Positions 9,224-17,055 of a stretch of 64,000 bases of DNA are shown piece by piece. The stretch lies in contig OZ241358.1 in the NCBI GenBank assembly GCA_965200465.1, positions 2,666,001 to 2,730,000 of the forward strand. Direction: 5' to 3'. Numbering within the stretch: position 1 is the stretch's first letter; every line of letters begins with the position of its first letter. The notes under the pieces are model-generated. The model was not told the DNA's origin, did no database searches, and saw only the letters and a program-made list of their open reading frames with translations. The position numbers and the translations under genes are program-made. This DNA is from Azophilus sp965200465. GTDB lineage: Bacteria > Pseudomonadota > Gammaproteobacteria > Pseudomonadales > Azotimanducaceae.

Positions 9224-10465
9224 CTATCCCATCAACTCCCGCTCCAGCACCTTCGGGTTGTCCCGCCAGCGCTCCCGCCATTCCTGGGCTATGTCGCCCG
9301 GATAGATGTCCTCCACCCCGTCCTTCAGCGCGGCGATGATCTCCCGGGCCAGCCGTTGCGGAGCGATCTTGGGGGGCGGCAGCTGCTGGTTCCATTCGTC
9401 GTCAATGGGGCCGGGGAAGACGTTGAGGACGCGGATGCCGGCGGCGGCCATCTCCGCCCGCAGGCATTGGGAGAGGGACCAGGCGGCGGCCTTGGAGGCG
9501 GAGAAGGTGCCGTGGCTGGGGAAGTTGGACAGGGCGAAGACGCTCAGCAGGTTGACCCAGGCCACGGCGTGGTTCTGCCCGTCCGCGCCGCGCCCGCGCA
9601 TGGCCGGGCCGAACTCCTGGGCGAGGCGCAGCAGGCCGAAGTAGTTCACGTCCATTTCCAGCCGCGCCACGTCCGTGCCGTAGCGGGACGAAATGCCGTG
9701 GCTGCGATGCACCTCGGCGGTGTTGATGAGGATGTCCACCCGCCCGCCGATGGAGGCGGCGGTCTCCCGCACGGAGCGGGGGTCGGTCAAATCCAGCGTC
9801 ACCAAGGTCGCTTCGGGCAGGGCTTGCAGCGCCTCGAAGCCGGGAAACTTCTTCCAAGGCTCCGCATGGCCCACCCAGACCAGTTGCGCCCCGGCGTCGA
9901 TGAGTGCCCGCACCATCGCTTGGCCCAGCTCGGTCTTGCCGTCGGTGACCAGCACCCGGCGGAATTTCGGGTCGCAGGTTAGCTGCCGCAGTTGGTTGTC
10001 GTCCGCCATGTGGGGCGTCTCCTCTTCTGGAAAAGCAATTATCACGGCTTGGCCGGCCCGATCCAGACGGGCGCTTAAGCACACGCCGCCGGGGCCGGCC
10101 ACGTCGCCGTGCAGATGGGCCACCAAGCTGGGGCCAGAGCGCAGCCGCACCAGCCCCAGCCGCCAAGGCAGCCGCTCGCGGAAGAACAGGTCGTTGCTGT
10201 GATGCAGTTCCGTGACGGCCAGCAGTTCGCCCCGGCCGTCCTGCTCCCGCCAATGCAGATCGTCGCAGAGGCATTGGCGGCAGGCTTCCCTGGGCGGATA
10301 TTGAACGGTTCCGCACTGCGCGCACTGCTGCAAGGCGAAGCGCCCTTCCGCGGCCGCCGCCGTCACCCCTTGGGCCACCCGGCTGCGGGCGCCCGGCGGC
10401 AGCACCGGCAGGCGGGTGCGCAGGATGGGGTTCTTGCGCTTGGGCTTTGCTAGAGGCGCGGTCAT
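9224..10465 (-). CDS. Fusion of DUF35 Zn-ribbon/OB-fold protein and SDR oxidoreductase
   Basis: This 413-residue protein has two domains. Residues about 20-160 contain a rubredoxin-like zinc ribbon (CAQCG...CRQC) and an OB fold, as in DUF35 proteins that partner SCP-x-type thiolases. Residues about 170-413 are an SDR: VLVTDGKTELG in place of the usual TGxxxGxG, DILINTAEV, and SASKAAA, where the usual catalytic Tyr of YxxxK is replaced by Ser. The cofactor motif and the Tyr are both non-canonical, so reductase activity is doubtful. ATG 10465 overlaps the thiolase stop (ATGA), consistent with the DUF35 part acting as that thiolase's subunit. Confidence 0.8.
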   Translation of the reverse strand: MTAPLAKPKRKNPILRTRLPVLPPGARSRVAQGVTAAAAEGRFALQQCAQCGTVQYPPREACRQCLCDDLHWREQDGRGELLAVTELHHSNDLFFRERLPWRLGLVRLRSGPSLVAHLHGDVAGPGGVCLSARLDRAGQAVIIAFPEEETPHMADDNQLRQLTCDPKFRRVLVTDGKTELGQAMVRALIDAGAQLVWVGHAEPWKKFPGFEALQALPEATLVTLDLTDPRSVRETAASIGGRVDILINTAEVHRSHGISSRYGTDVARLEMDVNYFGLLRLAQEFGPAMRGRGADGQNHAVAWVNLLSVFALSNFPSHGTFSASKAAAWSLSQCLRAEMAAAGIRVLNVFPGPIDDEWNQQLPPPKIAPQRLAREIIAALKDGVEDIYPGDIAQEWRERWRDNPKVLERELMG

Positions 10466-11643
10466 CGCCCTGCTCTGCCCAAGATTGCGGCGGCGCTGCA
10501 CAGGCCCCGGTCGAAGTTGATCATGCCGAAGCCGCTGACCAAGGCCAGGCGAGCGCTCCCCAGCGCATGACCCAAGGCGCCGTCGGTCAACTGGCGGATG
10601 GCCTCCACCAAGCCCAAGTAGCCGCCGGCGATGCCCGCCTGCCCCACGGACAGCTGGCCGCCGGAGACGTTCAGGGGAAAATCCCCCTGCCAGGTGAAGT
10701 CGTGGCGGCGCACGAACGTCGGCGCTTCGCCCTTGGCGCAGAAGCCCAGATCCTCCAGCTGCATCATGTTGATGACGGGATAGTCGTCGTAGGTCTGCAC
10801 GAAATCCATGTCCTGCGGCCCGGCCCCGGCCAAGGCGTAGAGGTCGTCCCGGTCCAAGGCCCAGCCGCCGCGCATCTGGATTGGGTCTTCCGGAAAGGCG
10901 TTGTGCCGCTCAATGGTGGAGAGAATGTCCGCATAGCGCAAGCCGAGCCGTTGCGCCCGCCGCCGGGACATCACCAGGAAGCCCTCGCCCCCGGCGCAGG
11001 GCATCACACAGTCGAACAGATGCAGAGGCCGGGTGATGGGGCGGGCGTTCAAGTATTGCTCCATTGTCAAGGGCTTCTTGAACAGGGCGTGGGGGAAGCC
11101 CAAGGCGTTGCGGCGCTGCTGCACACAGAGTTTGCCGAAATCCTCCCGCACAGCGCCGTGCTGGCGCATGTAATGGTCGGTGAGGAAGGCGAAGCTGGCG
11201 TTCGGCCCGCCGGAGCCGTAGGGATAGACGGCATCCCGGGCGAATTGGCTGAAGCTGCCCAAGCTGAGGCGGAAGCTGTCCACATGGTTGGTGTCTCCCG
11301 CGATGCAGGCGACCACGTTGGCGTCCCCAGCCTGCACGGCCCGCGCCGCCCGGCGCAGCGCCACAACGCCGCAGGCGCCGCCCACCGGAACGTGGTCCAG
11401 CCAGCGGGGGGACAGCCCTAGATGGTCGGTCAGGCCGACAGCGGTGTCCGGAAACAGGGTGAAGCTGGAGACGCACAGGCCGTCCACTTCGTCCTTGCCA
11501 AGGCCGGCGCTGCGCAAAGCGCCGGCAAGGGCGCGGCCCAGAAACCAATGGGCGCTGCGGATGGAATGGCGGACATAGGGCACGGTCACAGGCGCCGCGA
11601 CCACCACGTCCTGATAGGGCATGCGCGTTGACGCCGCCGCCAT
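10462..11643 (-). CDS. Thiolase family protein (SCP-x/lipid-transfer type)
   Basis: This 393-residue protein has the thiolase fold signatures: VDGLCVSSF, VGGACGVVAL near residue 90 (position of the nucleophile Cys), a central CVMPCAGGEGFLVM and a C-terminal VSGGQLSVGQAGIAGG. It resembles SCP-x-type thiolases of lipid and steroid degradation, which work with a DUF35 partner. The next gene, with a 4-nt overlap, encodes such a DUF35 domain fused to an SDR. It is the first gene of the minus-strand operon; the promoter should lie in 11644-11831, shared divergently with the DNA methyltransferase. Confidence 0.8.
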   Translation of the reverse strand: MAAASTRMPYQDVVVAAPVTVPYVRHSIRSAHWFLGRALAGALRSAGLGKDEVDGLCVSSFTLFPDTAVGLTDHLGLSPRWLDHVPVGGACGVVALRRAARAVQAGDANVVACIAGDTNHVDSFRLSLGSFSQFARDAVYPYGSGGPNASFAFLTDHYMRQHGAVREDFGKLCVQQRRNALGFPHALFKKPLTMEQYLNARPITRPLHLFDCVMPCAGGEGFLVMSRRRAQRLGLRYADILSTIERHNAFPEDPIQMRGGWALDRDDLYALAGAGPQDMDFVQTYDDYPVINMMQLEDLGFCAKGEAPTFVRRHDFTWQGDFPLNVSGGQLSVGQAGIAGGYLGLVEAIRQLTDGALGHALGSARLALVSGFGMINFDRGLCSAAAILGRAGR

Positions 11644-11831
11644 CGGATCCCTCAGCCTTGTCCGTCAAGCCCAAACATTGCACTGGGAACTTTAATGGGC
11701 GCGGGGCATTTTCGCCAACGATGCGCACTGCGGATTCAAGGTGAATGTTGCGGGCGCTTGGATGGGCTGCGGGGAGCACTTGGCAATGCGGCGGTCAAGG
11801 CCGCATACTTGCCCCAAGAGGACCCGACCTG

Positions 11832-13184
11832 ATGCAGCTTGCCCTCGAATACGAAGCCGCTTCCTGTTCTGGGAAGGCTGAAGGCGAACGCGGCTTTCGC
11901 GACCCCGCCTTCATGGCCAACCGCGCCGCGCCGGTGCATCGGTGGGTGCCTTGGATCGCCGGCTACTCACAGCAGTTCGTTGAGGATGCGCTCGGCCAAT
12001 GCATCGACGACTACGGCACGGTTCTGGATCCATTCGCCGGCGTAGGCACCACCCTCGTCGAAGCCGACCGGGCTGGCCACGAAGCCATTGGCTTTGAAAT
12101 CAATCCTTACGCAGCCTTCGCCTCCCGAACCAAACTCAAAGCCCACCGGATTGACTTGGCGGTGCTTGGCGACGCCATCCGAGCGTGCCGGGAGTTTCTG
12201 CACGAGGCTGAAGCCAAAGGGACCGCGCCACGCGCGAAACCGCCAACGGGCTTCCGCACCCAATCGCCGTTCTACAGCCCGAAGGTGCTGCGCAAGGTGT
12301 TGCTGGTTCAGGACTTCATTGCCAGGCAGCGAACCAAGGCGGTGGCCGATGTCTTCCGTCTGGCGTTCGCCGCCACAATGGTGGAGTGTTCGAACTACTC
12401 CTACGAACCCAGCTTGGGGCGCAAGTCCGCAGTTGGCCGACCGGAGGTCGAGGACTTTCCAGTCATGGAAACCGTCGCCGGCAAAGCAACCCTGATGGCG
12501 GAAGACGCCAGTTGGTACCGCAGAATGCGCAACGGCCGCCGCAGAAGGGACGGCCGCGTCTTTTCCGGGTCGTTCTTCAATGGATGCCGCGCACTCCCGC
12601 CCGGGAGCGTTGACCTGGTCATCACCTCCCCGCCTTACCTGAACAACTACCACTACAATCGAAACACGAGGCCGCACCTCTACTGGCTTGGGTTCTGCAG
12701 TTCCCCGCAGGACTTGAAGCGCCTGGAGGCGTTGAACTTCGGCACCTACTGGCAGAACGCCAGGGACCGGGAACGAATCGACCTCGCCCTTGAAATTCAA
12801 GATCAGGAAATCCTTGACGCCATTGAGGAAGTGCGGGCCAAGCATCCCGAAAAGGGAATTTACGGCGGGTCGGGCTGGGCCAACTACGCCGCCCTCTACT
12901 TCAACGACTGCGCAAGGTTCGCCGCCGGCATGAAGCACTGCCTGCGGCCCGGCGCCACGGCGCTGGTGGTCATCGGCAACAGCATACTGCAAGGGGTGCA
13001 GATTCCCACGGACCGCTTCCTCGCCAAGATTGCCGAACGGCAAGGATTCGAGACCATCGAGATCCACGCCCCACGCCCCACCAGAGTGGGCAACAGCATC
13101 ATCGACTCAACCGTGCGCACCGCCAAGGCCGCCAACGGCGCTCGCCTTTACGAATCCGTAGTCGAACTGCGCCGCCGCCCATGA
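11832..13184 (+). CDS. DNA methyltransferase (SPPY type, amino-methyltransferase)
   Basis: This 450-residue enzyme has the AdoMet-binding motif LDPFAGVGTT (66-74) and the catalytic motif TSPPY at 265-269, which defines N4-cytosine or N6-adenine methyltransferases. ATG 11832 was chosen because CAAGAGGA lies 10 nt upstream; the frame is open further 5' but without conserved sequence. The gene ends with a 4-nt overlap (ATGA) with an Eco29kI-like endonuclease gene, making a compact restriction-modification operon. The residue before PPY is Ser, which favours N4-cytosine. Confidence 0.85.
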   Translation: MQLALEYEAASCSGKAEGERGFRDPAFMANRAAPVHRWVPWIAGYSQQFVEDALGQCIDDYGTVLDPFAGVGTTLVEADRAGHEAIGFEINPYAAFASRTKLKAHRIDLAVLGDAIRACREFLHEAEAKGTAPRAKPPTGFRTQSPFYSPKVLRKVLLVQDFIARQRTKAVADVFRLAFAATMVECSNYSYEPSLGRKSAVGRPEVEDFPVMETVAGKATLMAEDASWYRRMRNGRRRRDGRVFSGSFFNGCRALPPGSVDLVITSPPYLNNYHYNRNTRPHLYWLGFCSSPQDLKRLEALNFGTYWQNARDRERIDLALEIQDQEILDAIEEVRAKHPEKGIYGGSGWANYAALYFNDCARFAAGMKHCLRPGATALVVIGNSILQGVQIPTDRFLAKIAERQGFETIEIHAPRPTRVGNSIIDSTVRTAKAANGARLYESVVELRRRP

Positions 13185-13774
13185 CAACGCGGTTGTACGA
13201 CCCCCTGACCTACGGAAACCTCATGCTGGGGCTGATTATGCGCTTCGAGCAACAGCCCACAGTCAATCTTGATTCCAAATCCATCATTGCAAACATTAAA
13301 GGGCCTGGAATCTACTCCCTGCATTACTGCGGAGACCTCAGCTTCTACAGCCCGATTGGAGACGGAAGAAACCCCATCTATGTGGGCAAGGCCGTGCCGC
13401 CAGGCGCTCGGAAGGGCGGTGCGCCAGATCCTGATGCGCCGGCGCTGCGCGGACGGATCAGAGAACACTTACGGTCAATCCAAGACGTCGAAAATCTAGA
13501 TCCTAGGAACTTCGCCGTGCGGGTTCTCGCTGTGGTGCCGGTCTGGATTACGCTTGCTGAGCGATTCCTTATTGACCACTACCAACCCGTATGGAACCTG
13601 TGTTTAGAGGGTTTTGGAGACCACGATCCCGGCCGTGGCCGATATCAAGGCGAGAGGAGCTGGTGGGATACGCTGCACCAAGGTCGGCCTTGGGCTGCCA
13701 AGCTGCGGACGGTGAAGACGCGAAGAGAAACGAAAGAGAAGGTAAGGGCGTTCTTTGGTGAAAAGGCCGCCTGA
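13181..13774 (+). CDS. Eco29kI-like GIY-YIG type II restriction endonuclease
   Basis: This 197-residue protein matches Eco29kI in landmarks: GPGIY (41-45), PIYVGKAVPPGARKG (65-79), R92/H96, catalytic Glu E127 in LAERFLIDHY, VWN with N139, and the tail motif FGDHDPGRGR...SWWDTLHQGR. Eco29kI cuts CCGCGG; this homologue may share or vary that site. It overlaps the upstream methyltransferase by 4 nt, so the methylase is made first. All GIY-YIG catalytic residues appear intact, so the nuclease is probably active. Confidence 0.9.
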   Translation: MTTRLYDPLTYGNLMLGLIMRFEQQPTVNLDSKSIIANIKGPGIYSLHYCGDLSFYSPIGDGRNPIYVGKAVPPGARKGGAPDPDAPALRGRIREHLRSIQDVENLDPRNFAVRVLAVVPVWITLAERFLIDHYQPVWNLCLEGFGDHDPGRGRYQGERSWWDTLHQGRPWAAKLRTVKTRRETKEKVRAFFGEKAA

Positions 13775-13844
13775 GCTCCTTCGATCAATCTCTCTCAATC
13801 TCTCTCTTTTCTTGCCCTTGGCGGCGACTATCATTCCCTTCTCC

Positions 13845-14363
13845 ATGGCGGCAACTGCAACGACAGCCGACACCGGCAGCGCCAGCGTTCATCCCGGTCG
13901 GCAGGCTTCCCCCATGCCGGCACCGGCGGCGCAGGAGTGGCCCTGCGCTTTCGCCGATCGCGTTGGGGCTTGGTGCATCTCGTCCAAGTCGAGCCAATAC
14001 CGTAAGGCGCATGGGCTGTACCTGACGCCAGTGCCGGTGGCGGACTTCATGGCGGCGCAGATCAAGGTCCCCGGCGAAACGCTGCGGCTGCTGGTGCCCA
14101 ACCGCAACTATGTGCTGATCCGCCGGTTCAGCGCCAAGGAGGAGATGCGATGGCTGACGGCGGCACCCAAGCGCTTGGTTGAGTTGCAGGAGATGGCGGA
14201 GGGCGCCGAGGCTGGACTGGTCTTTGTCACTGCCTTCCCCAACTTTGCGGAATTCCGCAAGCACATCGACGCCATCGCCTGGAAGACCGAAGGGTGGATG
14301 GCCGACAGGCCGGACCACATGATCCACTACAATGGGGATCGGTTTCTTGGACCGCGGCGTTGA
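13845..14363 (+). pseudogene. In-frame chimera of PstI/BsuBI-type methylase and endonuclease remnants
   Basis: This 172-codon frame joins three pieces. KAHGLYLTPVPVADFM is the N-terminal hallmark of Eco57I/PstI-type N6 methylases and leads into LRLLVP, where the AdoMet motif (LLDPGAG) should begin. The sequence then jumps to NYVLIRRFSAKEE, the C-terminal motif of the same methylases. It then jumps again to IAWKTEGWMADRPDHMIHYN followed by GDRFLGPR, the C-terminus of BsuBI/PstI endonucleases. The catalytic core of the methylase and most of the nuclease are missing, yet the frame stays open. I read it as a collapsed R-M system; the start could also be TTG 13755. Confidence 0.65.
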
Positions 14364-14489
14364 ATGCAGGCTGGGCGAGCGTTGGGTGTTTCCTGCGAGT
14401 AGCCCAAACTTTTCAGCAAACGAACCAGTTTTTCTTACGCCAAAGTCCTTGGAGAGGCTCTAGAAGCGGGGAATGAGCTTGGTTTCGCA

Positions 14490-14538
14490 TTTTATGCGCA
14501 TAAAAATGGGGAAAATGTCTTTTTTATGCGCATAAAAA
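14490..14538. promoter_or_regulatory. Twin perfect palindromes upstream of the AAA_14 ATPase gene
   Basis: TTTTATGCGCATAAAA occurs at 14490-14505 as a perfect 16-bp palindrome. It recurs at 14521-14538, extended to 18 bp. The centres are 32 bp apart, about three helical turns, so two dimers would sit on one face of the DNA. The pair lies 63 nt before the ATPase start codon and reads as an operator, probably autoregulatory. The protein that binds it is unknown. Confidence 0.6.
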
Positions 14539-14600
14539 TGTAAACACCGGCGGGTTATGGCATCTTGCGCACCTCTAAGGTTCCCTGACGAGGCTCTTCC

Positions 14601-15911
14601 ATGTTGCAGCGCCTAGCTTTGGCAAGACTCACCGCTTGGAAGCGGCAGCCTGCCCGCAAGCCGACCCTGATCGACGGCGCTCGGCAGGTGGGCAAGTCCT
14701 GGCTGGTGGGCCGACTGTTTGGGCCAAGAGAGTTCCGCAAGGTCCACTGGCTGGACTTTCGGGCGGAACCCCGCTTGGCGGCCCTGTTCACTGAAAGCCT
14801 AGACCCTGCCGTTGTCGTCGGCAACATGGAGATCGAGCTCAACGAGCGCATCGATCTTCGCCAAGACCTCTTGTTTCTTGACGAAATTGGCGAATGCCAG
14901 CGGGCGGTGGACTCGCTCAAATACTTCGCGGAGCGCCTGCCGAGCGCCTTTGTCTGCGCTTCCGGGTCGAACATCGGCCTGCTTCGCTCCTATCCCGTGG
15001 GAAAGGTGGAGGAACTGGAGCTTTTTCCGCTTTGCTTCGAGGAATTCCTGATGGCGACGGGGCAAGACACCTTGCTCAAGGCCTTCCGCGTCAGGCGGCG
15101 CAACGCTGCGATACACCAAAAACTGTGGCGTCTTCTGCTGGACTACTACTTCGTTGGCGGGCTGCCGGAGGCGGTGGCGGCTTGGTGCGAACCGGGCCGC
15201 AACACCCTCGACCGTGTGGAGGCCGTGGCGGGCGTTCACCGAAACCTCGTCAACGGCTACCGCCGGGACTTCGGCAAGTATGCCGACCCGCAAACCGCGC
15301 AGCACATCGAGCGGGTGTTTGACAACCTGCCCCTTCAGCTTGCCGCCAGCCGGGACGGCTCCGTAGCCCGCTATCGGTTCAAGGACGTGCTGCCGCGCCG
15401 GCAACGCTACCGGGAGCTGGCCGGCCCCATCGACTGGCTGGAGAAGGCGCGGCTGGCGTGGAAGTGCTTCCCAGTGGAGGGTCGGCCCCAAGCGCCGCTG
15501 AGTGTGCTGGCGAAGGCCAACCGCTTTCGGCTGTACAGCTTTGACGTGGGACTGCTTGGCCACATGCTCGGCATGACCTACGCCGACCAACAAGCGCAAA
15601 CCGCAAACTACAAGGGCTACATCGCCGAAAACTTCGTGCAAATGGAACTCTGCGCCCGGGTCGGCCATCCAACCTATGGCTGGTTTCAGGCCCGCAGCGA
15701 GGTGGAGTTCCTGCACCGCGGCAGGGATGGCGGGATCGTTCCCGTGGAGGTGAAAAGCGGCCGGCGCACGCAAGCCCGCAGCTTGCGTTCCTACATCGAC
15801 CGCTATGCGCCAAGGCGGGCTGTCAAGCTCATCGGCGGCGTCGGCGGCCGGGGCGACGGCCCAATTGAGGCCTGGCCCCTGTATGACGCCCAGTTCTTGG
15901 GAGAGTTGTAG
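14601..15911 (+). CDS. ATP-binding protein, AAA_14 + DUF4143
   Basis: This 436-residue protein has an AAA_14 domain with Walker A GARQVGKS (about 27-34) and Walker B LLFLDEIGE. It has the family segment ELFPLCFEEFL near 145, and a C-terminal DUF4143 domain that ends in a PD-(D/E)xK-like core (ARSEVEFLHR ... IVPVEVKSG). These proteins are common orphan genes of bacteria, suspected of toxin-antitoxin or mobile functions; none is proven here. Length and all motifs are intact. A truncated relative lies at 35777-36191, and both have palindromes upstream. Confidence 0.85.
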   Translation: MLQRLALARLTAWKRQPARKPTLIDGARQVGKSWLVGRLFGPREFRKVHWLDFRAEPRLAALFTESLDPAVVVGNMEIELNERIDLRQDLLFLDEIGECQRAVDSLKYFAERLPSAFVCASGSNIGLLRSYPVGKVEELELFPLCFEEFLMATGQDTLLKAFRVRRRNAAIHQKLWRLLLDYYFVGGLPEAVAAWCEPGRNTLDRVEAVAGVHRNLVNGYRRDFGKYADPQTAQHIERVFDNLPLQLAASRDGSVARYRFKDVLPRRQRYRELAGPIDWLEKARLAWKCFPVEGRPQAPLSVLAKANRFRLYSFDVGLLGHMLGMTYADQQAQTANYKGYIAENFVQMELCARVGHPTYGWFQARSEVEFLHRGRDGGIVPVEVKSGRRTQARSLRSYIDRYAPRRAVKLIGGVGGRGDGPIEAWPLYDAQFLGEL

Positions 15912-15960
15912 CTAAGGTGGCGATCTCATGCGCCTCTGAGTAAACTTGGATGCAGCCGCC

Positions 15961-16176
15961 ATGCACGATGAAATCACCGCCAGAATCCAGCAAGCCCTGC
16001 CCGGCAGCCGAGTCGAAGTTCAGGTGGAGGGCAACCGCGCCCGCATCAAGGTGGTCAGCGGCGCCTTGGCGGGCATGACGCGGGTGCAGCGCCACCAAGC
16101 GGTGTACGGCTGCATTGAGGAGTTCATCGCCAACGGCGCCCTGCACGCCGTGTCCATCAGCGCCGAGACGGGTTAA
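15961..16176 (+). CDS. ibaG: BolA/IbaG family protein
   Basis: This 71-residue protein has the BolA-like fold pattern: an ITARIQQALPGSRVEV start, a GxxxxRHQAVY segment and a HAVSI strand at the end. IbaG-type proteins act with monothiol glutaredoxins in iron-sulfur handling. ATG 15961 is preferred over TTG 15946 because homologues start just before the first helix. In many gammaproteobacteria ibaG is followed by murA, hisG and hisD; here murA is absent and hisG follows after 113 nt. Confidence 0.8.
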   Translation: MHDEITARIQQALPGSRVEVQVEGNRARIKVVSGALAGMTRVQRHQAVYGCIEEFIANGALHAVSISAETG

Positions 16177-16289
16177 CCTTGCGCAGCCTGGGCAAGCCAT
16201 CCACAAATGACAGCAAGCCCCCAGGCGGAAAGCTGCGCACAGTCGTCTAGGCGCAGCGGCGCTTCGTCCAACCGAAATCGGAAGCAGCC

Positions 16290-16955
16290 ATGTCCCTTGT
16301 CATCGCCCTGAACCGGGGCCGCATACTCGCCGAATGCCTGCCCCTGCTGGCAAAGGCGGGCATTGAGCCGGCCGAAGACACGGCAAGCAGCCGCAAGCTC
16401 ATCTTCGACAGCCGGGAGGGCGGCCACAAGCTGGTCATCATGCGCGGCGCGGACGTGCCCACCTACGTCACCTACGGCACCGCGGACGTCGGCGTCGTCG
16501 GCAAGGACAGGCTGCTCGAAGCGCCTTCATCGGCCGGGTTCTATGAGCGGCTGGACCTCGGCATCGCCCGCTGCCGCATCGTCACCGCCTTTCCGCAGAA
16601 CGCGCCTGAGGAGCATCTTGCCTACCAGTCGGCAAACAACGGCGGTTTCCGCACGGCCACCAAGTTCGTGAACCTAAGCCGCAGCTTCTTCGCGCACAAG
16701 GGCGTCGAAGTGGCCATCATTCCCTTGGCCGGGGCCATGGAGATCGCGCCCTCCCTGAACTTGGCGGACTGCATCGTCGATATAGTCGATACCGGCAACA
16801 CCCTAAAGGCGAACGGCCTGAAGGAGCATGAGACCATTGCCCACATCAGCTCCCGGCTGATAGTCAACCGCGCTTCCATGAAAACGAAGTTTGACGAGAT
16901 CGAAGCGCTCATTGGCCGCCTAAGGGCCGCCATCCCGGCCGCCAGGCATCTCTGA
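16290..16955 (+). CDS. hisG: ATP phosphoribosyltransferase, short form
   Basis: This 221-residue protein is HisG of the short form, which lacks the regulatory ACT-like domain and needs HisZ. It catalyses the first step of histidine synthesis (ATP + PRPP). It starts with LVIALNRGRILAE and has the GTADVGVVGKD motif and the PRPP-loop-like VDIVDTGNTLKANGL. Length and motifs are normal. It lies 100 nt upstream of hisD. No hisZ is in the window. Confidence 0.93.
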   Translation: MSLVIALNRGRILAECLPLLAKAGIEPAEDTASSRKLIFDSREGGHKLVIMRGADVPTYVTYGTADVGVVGKDRLLEAPSSAGFYERLDLGIARCRIVTAFPQNAPEEHLAYQSANNGGFRTATKFVNLSRSFFAHKGVEVAIIPLAGAMEIAPSLNLADCIVDIVDTGNTLKANGLKEHETIAHISSRLIVNRASMKTKFDEIEALIGRLRAAIPAARHL

Positions 16956-17055
16956 CGCGCATCGTTGGGCGGAACAAACGCCGCCGCTCTAAATGTGGGC
17001 GCGCCAACATCGGCAAAGAGTTTGGGGCGTCAGGCGGCGCCCAAGGAGACGAACC

